Notes under the pieces: model-generated
What the model was told of the DNA's origin: nothing
The model's database searches: none
What the model saw: only the letters and a program-made list of their open reading frames with translations
Source: Betaproteobacteria bacterium
GTDB lineage: Bacteria > Pseudomonadota > Gammaproteobacteria > Burkholderiales > Casimicrobiaceae
Assembly (NCBI GenBank): GCA_005888955.1
Contig: VBCS01000052.1
Location: 1-9,043, forward strand
Direction: 5' to 3'
DNA: 9,043 bases
Shown: positions 1 to 4,971 of the stretch, piece after piece
How the letters are laid out: every line of letters starts with the position of its first letter
Numbering within the stretch: position 1 is the first letter of the stretch
Position numbers and translations under genes: made by a program

Positions 1-77
1 GCGCGAGAGCACTTCTGCAGTGAGCCTGGGAGCGACATCCTGCGCCTTCATGTTCTCGGTCACCTGTTCCGGCCGGT
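1..77 (-). other. Out-of-frame 3' continuation of the aldo/keto reductase
   Basis: Read on the minus strand in the frame shifted by one base, positions 1-75 encode RPEQVTENMKAQDVAP followed by RLTAEVLSR. This is the expected C-terminal helix region of Kv-beta-like aldo/keto reductases. The shift point is the GG at 75-76, where GGG would keep the frame. This is either a real -1 frameshift or a consensus error at a short G run. Confidence 0.75.
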
Positions 78-938
78 CGCGCCGGTGATCACCGTGCTCA
101 CGTGCCGATTCTTGATGCACCATGCAAGGGCGAGCTGCGCGAGCGTGCAGTCGAGATCCCTCGCGATCGGAATCAGTTGCCGGACCTTGGCAATCTTTGC
201 TGGATCGACGATGCTCTCGGCCAGCCATTCGTAGCCCTTGAGCGCGGCGCGTGAGCCTGTCGGGATGCCGTCGTTGTACTTGCCGGTGAGCAATCCCGAT
301 GCAAGCGGGCTCCAAGTGGTCAGGCCAAAGCCGATGTCGTCATAGAGCCGGGCGTACTCGTTTTCGACGCGGTCGCGGTGAAAAAGGTTGTACTGCGCCT
401 GCTCCATCACCGGCTTGGCCAGATGATGCCGCTCGGCGATCTGCCACGCCGCCATGATCTCCGCGGCGCTCCATTCCGAGGTGCCCCAATAATGCGCCTT
501 GCCCGCGCGAATCATGTCGTGCATCGCCCAGACGGTTTCCTCGATTGGCGTTTCAGCATCGGGACGATGGCAGAAGACCAAGTCGACGTAGTCGAGCTGC
601 AGGCGCTCGAGTGAACCATCGACCGCTTCCATGAGGTATTTGCGATTGAGGGTGTTCTTCTCGTTCGGCCCGTCGTTCAGGCCCCAGAAGAACTTGGTCG
701 AAACGATGTACGAGCTGCGCCGCCAGCCCTGCTTCTTCAGGACGTTGCCCATGATCGTCTCGGATCGACCCTTGGCATAAACCTCCGCGTTATCGAAAAA
801 GTTGACCCCGGCGGCGTACGCGGCCGCCATGCAGTCCCGTGCGAGATCGTCTCCCATCTGGTTCCCGTAGGTGATCCAGGAGCCGAACGACAGTTCGCTG
901 ACTTTGAGCCCGGAAGTGCCTAGGCGGCGATAGTTCAT
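60..938 (-). CDS. Aldo/keto reductase, Kv-beta/YghZ-like, frameshifted near its 3' end
   Basis: This is a predicted cytoplasmic NADPH-dependent carbonyl reductase of the aldo/keto reductase superfamily. The (beta/alpha)8 barrel is readable from MNYRRLGTSGLKVSEL onward. The catalytic tetrad is present: Asp49 and Tyr54 (FDNAEVY), Lys82 (VSTKFF) and His124 (FCHRPD). The stretches GTSEWSAAEI, EQAQYNLFHR and TTWSPLASGLLTGKY are typical of the Kv-beta/YghZ branch. The open frame ends after ITGATGRNR, whereas the family reads GATRPEQVTENM there. Adding one G at about positions 75-76 restores that text and keeps the gene open to the window edge. The true gene is therefore about 310 residues or more, with its stop outside the window. 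The ATG at 938 fits the family N-terminus, but the ribosome site is weak. The upstream region holds a tandem-repeat array. The family is certain; the physiological substrate cannot be inferred. Confidence 0.9.
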   Translation of the reverse strand: MNYRRLGTSGLKVSELSFGSWITYGNQMGDDLARDCMAAAYAAGVNFFDNAEVYAKGRSETIMGNVLKKQGWRRSSYIVSTKFFWGLNDGPNEKNTLNRKYLMEAVDGSLERLQLDYVDLVFCHRPDAETPIEETVWAMHDMIRAGKAHYWGTSEWSAAEIMAAWQIAERHHLAKPVMEQAQYNLFHRDRVENEYARLYDDIGFGLTTWSPLASGLLTGKYNDGIPTGSRAALKGYEWLAESIVDPAKIAKVRQLIPIARDLDCTLAQLALAWCIKNRHVSTVITGATGRNR

Positions 939-964
939 TGTGATTGTCTTTCGTAACCGAAAAC

Positions 965-1173
965 GCTAACCGGCGCATCGAAGTAGATCGCGGCGAGAAG
1001 CAGTAGCGGCGCGCTGCGAGATAGCATGGCAAGATAACCGGCGCTGCGCGACGTCGTAACAAGAAGCGTTAACCGGCGCGCCGCGCAACCATCGTGGCAA
1101 GAAATGTTAACCGGCGCGCTGCGAGACATCGTGGCAAGAAGCGTTAACCGGCGCGCAGAAACGAGACGCATCC
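965..1173. repeat. Degenerate tandem repeat array, about six units of 31-38 bp
   Basis: The core TAACCGGCG recurs at 967, 1035, 1070, 1108 and 1145, with a decayed copy (TAGCGGCGCG) at 1004. The spacings are therefore 37, 31, 35, 38 and 37 bases. The best units begin at 1068, 1106 and 1143 as GTTAACCGGCGCGC. The first two continue with a GCGAGACATCGTGG-like stretch and end in CAAGAAGC or CAAGAAAT; the last is cut short. Units are adjacent with no unique spacers, so this is not a CRISPR array. The array fills the gap between the divergent aldo/keto reductase and S9 peptidase genes, starting about 27 bases upstream of the reductase ATG. Any promoter for that gene must lie in or next to the repeats. 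The function is unknown. Confidence 0.85.
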
Positions 1174-1211
1174 ATAGCTGATTAGGACAGGCCCGCGCGC
1201 CGGTTCAACGC
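1141..1211. repeat. Inverted repeat closing the tandem array
   Basis: The last array unit carries GCGTTAACCGGCGCGC at 1141-1156. Its near-perfect reverse complement, GCGCGCCGGTTCAACGC, lies at 1195-1211 with one inserted C. The arms pair over 16 bases with a 38-base loop. In RNA this would be a strong hairpin upstream of the S9 peptidase gene, or one arm may be an isolated inverted array unit. There is no downstream T run, so it is not a clear terminator. Confidence 0.6.
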
Positions 1212-1352
1212 CTCGCGCAACGCACCGCCAATGCAGGGTGAATTCTACCGCATTGCAACACGCGATTCGCCGCGAGCGAGCGTACAATTGCGCGCTTCGC
1301 GCGCGGGCCCCACCGCCGTTGCCACAACAATATCTTTCCCGGAACCCAGCTC
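1212..1352. other. Leader region of the S9 peptidase gene
   Basis: This is a noncoding leader between the repeat array and the peptidase ATG. It holds a compact palindrome, GCGCGC-TTC-GCGCGC, at 1290-1304. A TACAAT hexamer at 1283-1288 resembles a -10 box, but no -35 element lies at a suitable distance (TTGCAA at 1253 is 24 bases away). I could not assign a promoter with confidence. Confidence 0.35.
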
Positions 1353-3350
1353 ATGCCTCGAAGCCAACGCCCCTTGCGTGTCGAAGATTTGTGGGCGATC
1401 AAACGTATCGGCTCTCCGACGCTCTCGCCCGATGGACGCACCGCCTGTGCCGCGGTCACTTCTTATGACATGGACAAGAACGAGGGGAGCACCGAGCTCT
1501 GGCTTTTCCCGACCGACGGCGCACGGGCGCGCCGGCTGACCGCCGGCGACAAGGACAGCGAGCCTTGCTGGTCGCCGGATGGCCGATGGATCGCGTTCGC
1601 AGCCAAGCGCAAGGACGACGAGGAGCCGCAGGTCTACTTGATCGCACCTGACGGCGGCGAAGCGCGGAGGCTCGCGTCGGTCGCGAGCGGTGCGTTGGGC
1701 CTGCGCTGGATCGCCGACAGCAAGCGGATCGCGTTCATCTCCTGGGTATGGCCCGATCTTAAGACCGACAAGGAGCAGGCCAAACGTAGGAAGGAGCGCA
1801 AGGAAGCCAAGGTCAAGGCGCATCTTTCCGAGCGCAGGGAGTTCCGCTTCTGGGACCACTGGCTGACCGACGGGCGGGAACCGCACGTGTTCGCCGCAGA
1901 CGTTGCGACCGGACGCACGCGCGATCTGCTCGCGGGCACCGGGCTCGCGCTGCAGCTATGGGAACCGTCGGCGGAGCTCTACGATGTGCATCCGGACGGC
2001 GGCGAGCTTGCGCTGACGGTCGATCTCAACCCCGAGCCCGGGATGATGGACGAGACCGACATCGTCGTCGTCAACATTGCCACCGGCCGGCAGCGCACGC
2101 TCACCGCGGATAGCGGCTTTGGCGATGCGAATCCACGCTATTCGCCCGACGGCCGTTACATTGTCTGGAATTCGTACAACCTCAAGCGCGCGTTCAACGA
2201 CCAGGGACGGCTGACGCTGTACGAGCGACATCGCGGCCACACGCGGCGCCTCGGCTCACGGCTCGATCGCGCCACGAGCCGGCACGCCTGGGCGCCCGAC
2301 GCCGCGACGCTGTACATGCTCATCGAAGATCATGGCCGGCAGGGACTCTACCGGTTGGGGCTCAACGATCCCCTGCCGACGATGGTAGCGCGCGGCGGAA
2401 TGATCACTGGCTTTGCGCTGTCGCGCGACGGCAGCCGCATCGCCTTGGATCGCTCGATGCTCTCGCATCCGCCGGCGCTGTTCGCGCTCGCTGCCGACGG
2501 CCGCAGCGAACGGCCGATCGAAAGTCTGAACCGCGCGCTGTTTGCCCGGGTTCGACTCGGAACGACGCGTGAGCTGACGATAAGCGGTTGGGGCGGGGAG
2601 CCCGTCCAGATCTGGGTCACGTACCCGCCCAATTTCGACCCGCGCAAAAAGTGGCCGTTGTTGCATTCGATTCATGGGGGCCCGCACGCGGCGCATGTCG
2701 ACGGCTGGCACTTCCGCTGGAATACGCAAGTTTTCGCCGGCTACGGCTACGTCGTCGTCGGCGTGAATTACCACGGCTCGTCGGGCTTTGGCCAGCGATG
2801 GCTGGAGACCATCACGGGCGATTACGGGACGAAAGAGTTCGCCGATGTCGAGGCGGCGACCGATTTCATGTTGCGTCAGCGCTACATCGACCGCGGGCGG
2901 CTGGTCGCGACCGGCGGCAGCTACGGCGGCTACATGGTCGCGTACATGAACGGCCACACCGATCGCTACCGGACCTTCGTGTGCCACGCCGGTTGCTACG
3001 ACTGGGTCAGCATGATGGCGACCGACGCCTACATGTTTTTCGCCAAGGAGCTCGGTGCTTTTCACTGGGACAACCCGGCACGGGTGATGAAACAGTCGCC
3101 GCACCACTACGCGCGCAGATTCAAGACGCCCACACTGGTGATTCACGGCGAGCGCGATTACCGCGTGCCCGCAACGCAGGCTCTGCAGTACTACGACACG
3201 CTCAAGGCGCGCGGCGTCGCCGCGCGGCTGGTCTATTTTCCCGACGAGAATCACTGGATACTCAAGCCGCAGAACTCGCGGCTCTGGTACCGCGAGTTCT
3301 TCGCCTGGATCAAGCGCTACGCGCCCGGCGGGCCGGCGCGGCGGACGTAG
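1353..3350 (+). CDS. S9 family (prolyl oligopeptidase/DPP-like) serine peptidase
   Basis: This 665-residue protein is a predicted cytoplasmic peptidase that cleaves short peptides or acylated N-termini, as in COG1506-type enzymes. Residues 1 to about 400 form a beta-propeller, shown by repeated blade motifs such as LSPDGR, WSPDGRWIAF and YSPDGRYIVW. A charged insert follows WVWPDLKTDKEQ. The C-terminal alpha/beta hydrolase domain begins near HGGPH (441-445). The catalytic Ser523 is in GGSYGGYM, Asp602 in HGERDYRVP and His634 in DENHW, so the triad is complete. There is no signal peptide or membrane segment. The ATG at 1353 fits the family start (VEDLWAIKRIGSPTLSPDG), with only a weak GGAA upstream. 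The gene appears monocistronic. Its TAG stop lies inside a REP-like palindrome. The exact specificity (oligopeptidase, DPP or acylaminoacyl-peptidase) cannot be read from the sequence. Confidence 0.96.
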   Translation: MPRSQRPLRVEDLWAIKRIGSPTLSPDGRTACAAVTSYDMDKNEGSTELWLFPTDGARARRLTAGDKDSEPCWSPDGRWIAFAAKRKDDEEPQVYLIAPDGGEARRLASVASGALGLRWIADSKRIAFISWVWPDLKTDKEQAKRRKERKEAKVKAHLSERREFRFWDHWLTDGREPHVFAADVATGRTRDLLAGTGLALQLWEPSAELYDVHPDGGELALTVDLNPEPGMMDETDIVVVNIATGRQRTLTADSGFGDANPRYSPDGRYIVWNSYNLKRAFNDQGRLTLYERHRGHTRRLGSRLDRATSRHAWAPDAATLYMLIEDHGRQGLYRLGLNDPLPTMVARGGMITGFALSRDGSRIALDRSMLSHPPALFALAADGRSERPIESLNRALFARVRLGTTRELTISGWGGEPVQIWVTYPPNFDPRKKWPLLHSIHGGPHAAHVDGWHFRWNTQVFAGYGYVVVGVNYHGSSGFGQRWLETITGDYGTKEFADVEAATDFMLRQRYIDRGRLVATGGSYGGYMVAYMNGHTDRYRTFVCHAGCYDWVSMMATDAYMFFAKELGAFHWDNPARVMKQSPHHYARRFKTPTLVIHGERDYRVPATQALQYYDTLKARGVAARLVYFPDENHWILKPQNSRLWYREFFAWIKRYAPGGPARRT

Positions 3351-3442
3351 CCCGGGCTGAGCGCGCAGCGCGAACCCCGGGCCCACGTTTCATTGCGGAG
3401 TTTCTCCCGGGCATCGCCCTTCGGGCTCCAGCCCGGGCTACA
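3347..3442. repeat. Inverted pair of REP-like palindromic elements
   Basis: GTAGCCCGGGCT at 3347-3358 faces its exact reverse complement AGCCCGGGCTAC at 3430-3441. Each copy also has an internal inverted partner (CCCGGGC near 3376 and near 3406), separated by GAGCGCGCAGCGCG and by CATCGCCCTTCGGGCTCC. This GTAGCCCGGG plus GAGC or GAAGGGC layout matches REP elements common in proteobacteria, here as a two-unit BIME-like pair. It lies between convergent genes and may act as a bidirectional terminator or mRNA stabiliser. The outer GTAG bases supply the TAG stop codons of both flanking genes. Confidence 0.8.
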
Positions 3443-3833
3443 ACGTTGGATGTCCGGGGCGGCCGGAGCGGACCTCGCGTTTTTCCTGGCAGGCGATGCA
3501 GCGCTCTGCCGTCGGCTGGGCGTTCAGGCGCGGCCAGCCGATCGGCTGACCGCAATCGCTGCAGGTTCCATAGCTCCCGTCGTCGATCCGGGCGAGTGCC
3601 GCCTCGACCTCGGCGAGCTCGGCGATGTCGCGCGTGACCATCGCAATATCGAGATCCGCCAGGATGTCCGCCAGCACCCAATCCTCGGTAGCGGCAAGCT
3701 CGTTCTTGAAGCCGACGATGCGCGGGTCGTCGCTGTTGGCGAGCTCGCGCTGTACCTCGGCGCGCAGTGTCTGCCGCCGTGCGGCCAGCCTGCCGGCGAG
3801 CTCGTCGCGTTGGCTGTCGGTGAGGTTCGTCAT
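3438..3833 (-). CDS. DksA/TraR family zinc-finger transcriptional regulator
   Basis: This 131-residue protein belongs to the DksA/TraR family, which bind RNA polymerase through the secondary channel and modulate promoters, often with ppGpp. Residues 5-85 are predicted as a long helical hairpin (DELAGRLAARRQTLRAEV, then VTRDIAELAEVEAAL). A C4 zinc finger follows with Cys91, Cys94, Cys112 and Cys115. Its context, DDGSYGTCSDCGQPIGWPRL and AQPTAERCIACQ, is diagnostic. Acidic residues lie near the expected coiled-coil tip (ADILADLDIA), but I cannot align them exactly to the DxxDxA tip of E. coli DksA. The protein is shorter than DksA (151 residues), so it is a DksA-like paralogue rather than DksA itself. 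The ATG at 3833 is preferred over upstream in-frame codons because GGAGA sits seven bases before it. The stop codon lies in the adjacent REP element. Confidence 0.92.
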   Translation of the reverse strand: MTNLTDSQRDELAGRLAARRQTLRAEVQRELANSDDPRIVGFKNELAATEDWVLADILADLDIAMVTRDIAELAEVEAALARIDDGSYGTCSDCGQPIGWPRLNAQPTAERCIACQEKREVRSGRPGHPTL

Positions 3834-3927
3834 CGGCAATCTCCACAGTGCGCTGTTTCGATCCGACCGGCTGGCGCGGCCGGTTTGACCGGTATCAAGG
3901 ATCGCACGCTTTTCGGGTTCCGGGGGA

Positions 3928-3956
3928 CTTGAACGCAAGCGACGCCGCGCCCAGAT
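3928..3956 (+). promoter_or_regulatory. Sigma32-like heat-shock promoter of the hsp20 gene
   Basis: CTTGAA at 3928-3933 matches the -35 core of RpoH promoters. CCCAGAT at 3950-3956 resembles the CCCCAT -10 core, and the spacer is 16 bases. It lies about 80 bases upstream of the hsp20 ATG, on the correct strand for a small heat-shock gene. The start site would be near 3963. It is predicted by consensus only. Confidence 0.5.
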
Positions 3957-3972
3957 GCGGCCTGCAGGGATG

Positions 3973-4036
3973 GCTGCTCCAAGCGGAATCGAGTTGCCGC
4001 CGTTCCGACCAACCTACGACACGAAAGGAGAGCGGC
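3973..4036 (+). promoter_or_regulatory. Possible RNA thermometer in the hsp20 leader
   Basis: GCUGCUC at 3973-3979 can pair with GAGCGGC at 4030-4036, giving seven consecutive pairs including one G-U. This would bury the end of the Shine-Dalgarno sequence (AAAGGAG, 4024-4030) and the spacer before AUG. Bacterial hsp20 genes are often controlled by such leaders (ROSE, FourU), but this one lacks their signature motifs. It is a hypothesis from hand folding. Confidence 0.25.
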
Positions 4037-4497
4037 ATGGCAAGTCTCATTCCCTACGATCCCTTGGTGGACACCGGTATCGACGAGCTGTTCCGCGGCT
4101 TCTTCCAGCCGATTCGCATGGAAGGCAGGGCAGCCCCGGTGACGATCAAGATGGATGTCACCGAAGATGACAAGTCTTATACCGTTCACGCCGAAATTCC
4201 GGGCGTAAGCAAGGACGACATCCAGGTCACCATCGATGGCAATCAGGTGACGCTGGGCGCCGAGGTCAAGCGCGGAAAGCAAGTGAAGGACGGGCAGCGC
4301 GTGCTGCGCAGCGAGCGCTTTTACGGCAACGCGTTTCGCAGCATCACTCTGCCTTTTACGGCAACGCGTTTCGCAGCATCACTCTGCCGACCGAGCTTGA
4401 CGAAGCGCAGAGCGAAGCCCGCTACGACAAGGGTGTGCTCGAGCTCAAGCTCGCCAAGAAAGCGGCGTCCGCAGGCAAGCGGCTCAACGTGCAGTAA
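4037..4497 (+). pseudogene. Hsp20/alpha-crystallin small heat-shock protein, disrupted by a 35-bp tandem duplication
   Basis: Small heat-shock proteins are ATP-independent holdases that keep unfolding proteins soluble in the cytoplasm. The start is the ATG at 4037, with AAAGGAG five bases upstream. Residues 1-106 are normal: an N-terminal arm (MASLIPYDPLVDTGIDELF) and an alpha-crystallin domain including YTVHAEIPGVSKDDIQVTI and RSERFYGNAFRSITLP. A perfect 35-bp tandem duplication then shifts the frame. Without one copy, the reading continues TELDEAQSEARYDKGVLEL to KRLNVQ and a TAA at 4495-4497, giving 141 residues, the usual Hsp20 length. As written, translation runs out of frame to 4840 (about 267 residues) with an unrelated tail antisense to the next two genes. 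The gene is either inactivated, slipped reversibly, or misassembled. Confidence 0.9.
4318..4388 (+). repeat. Perfect 35-bp tandem duplication inside hsp20
   Basis: Bases 4318-4353 and 4353-4388 are identical over 36 positions at an offset of 35. Both begin CTTTTACGGCAACGCG and end ATCACTCTGCC. Because 35 is not a multiple of three, the extra copy breaks the reading frame; removing exactly one copy restores the full Hsp20 protein. The lack of any divergence between the copies means the event is very recent or artefactual. Confidence 0.97.
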
Positions 4498-4508
4498 TCG
4501 TGGTTCAT

Positions 4509-4542
4509 ACCCCGCGGGGTCAGCGGACGCGCTTCGCGGGGT
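4509..4542. terminator. Inverted repeat between hsp20 and the KTSC gene
   Basis: ACCCCGCG at 4509-4516 pairs with CGCGGGGT at 4535-4542 across an 18-base loop. The first arm is also part of a 12-bp palindrome, ACCCCGCGGGGT, at 4509-4520. It sits at the junction of two convergent genes and overlaps the last codons of the KTSC gene. There is no U tract, so a terminator role is only tentative. Confidence 0.3.
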
Positions 4543-4723
4543 AATCTTCCTCGATGTTGTCGCGGAAAAAGCTCCATGGCGAGGACGCGCCGGCGAAGCG
4601 GCGCCAGGTGTCGAGCGCGACGCCGGAATACTCGAAGGTCCCGCTGGTAAGCTCGACCCGCAGCAGGCGATTGCGCTCGTCGTAACCCGCCGCGCGCAGG
4701 TTGCCCCCGGAAAGCTTCTTCAT
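4520..4723 (-). CDS. KTSC domain-containing small protein
   Basis: This 67-residue protein matches the KTSC domain (a short domain also found fused to lysyl-tRNA synthetases and other proteins). It is visible as NLRAAGYDERNRLLRVEL, then FEYSGVALDTWRRFAGASS, then FFRDNIEEDYP. The pattern GYD...L.VE...G..EYSGV, then A.S...FF...I...YP fits the family along its whole length. Its molecular role is not established. The ATG at 4723 is preferred because the domain begins right after it. A TTG at 4753 in the same frame, directly after a TGA, would add ten residues and cannot be excluded. Neither start has a well-spaced ribosome site. The gene lies 58 bases downstream of the Thx gene on the same strand and may share its transcript. 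Confidence 0.75.
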   Translation of the reverse strand: MKKLSGGNLRAAGYDERNRLLRVELTSGTFEYSGVALDTWRRFAGASSPWSFFRDNIEEDYPAKRVR

Positions 4724-4781
4724 CTCCACCGCCGCACCTTCGTCAGCGCGCAATCAGAACGCGCGTACCCGTGCGATGGGT

Positions 4782-4880
4782 TCAGCGCTTTTTCCGCTGT
4801 TTGGGCTTATGTGGCCGTTTTTTGCCGTAGCTGCCGTTGAAGATCTTGCCACGGCGCGTTCGAACGTCGCCTTTGCCCAT
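4782..4880 (-). CDS. 30S ribosomal protein Thx (bTHX family)
   Basis: This 32-residue, strongly basic protein starts MGKGDVRTRRGKIFNGSYGK and ends KPKQRKKR. It matches the Thx family signature MGKGDxxTxRGKIxxGxYGxxRP. Thx was first seen in Thermus, where it sits in a pocket at the top of the 30S head and stabilises 16S rRNA. The ATG at 4880 has GGAG seven bases upstream, and a perfect TATAAT lies 36-41 bases upstream. The gene is well below common ORF length cut-offs and easily missed. It is divergent from the substrate-binding protein gene and upstream of the KTSC gene. The short length and lysine/arginine-rich tail are normal for the family. Confidence 0.88.
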   Translation of the reverse strand: MGKGDVRTRRGKIFNGSYGKKRPHKPKQRKKR

Positions 4881-4915
4881 GTCTCGTCTCCGTCGAAGAG
4901 TTTTCGAATGTTACG

Positions 4916-4921
4916 ATTATA
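4916..4921 (-). promoter_or_regulatory. Probable -10 box for the Thx gene
   Basis: The minus strand reads TATAAT exactly, about 36 bases upstream of the Thx ATG, which gives a leader of roughly 30 bases. No clear TTGACA-like -35 box lies 16-18 bases further upstream. The same 91-base divergent gap must also hold the promoter of the substrate-binding protein gene, which I could not assign. Confidence 0.45.
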
Positions 4922-4971
4922 GCGCGGTCGTCCCATCGGGACGCCGTGACCTTCTGCCTGCAGGAGCTGCC

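Noticed and set aside
965..1173. CRISPR-like array
   Set aside because: The repeats abut with no unique spacers, unit length varies from 31 to 38 and the copies are degenerate; no cas gene is near.
1283..1288. TACAAT as the -10 box of the S9 peptidase gene
   Set aside because: No -35 element at 15-19 bases; the nearest candidate (TTGCAA) is 24 bases away.
2256..3386. Long minus-strand open frame (376 codons) opposite the S9 peptidase
   Set aside because: It mirrors the high-GC codon pattern of an intact peptidase with a full catalytic triad, has no recognisable domain, and its start context is poor.
3848..4840. Single 330-residue protein starting upstream of hsp20
   Set aside because: The N-terminal part lies upstream of a good ribosome site and ATG, and the C-terminal part is the wrong frame created by the 35-bp duplication. 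Only residues from 4037 to the duplication are real protein sequence.
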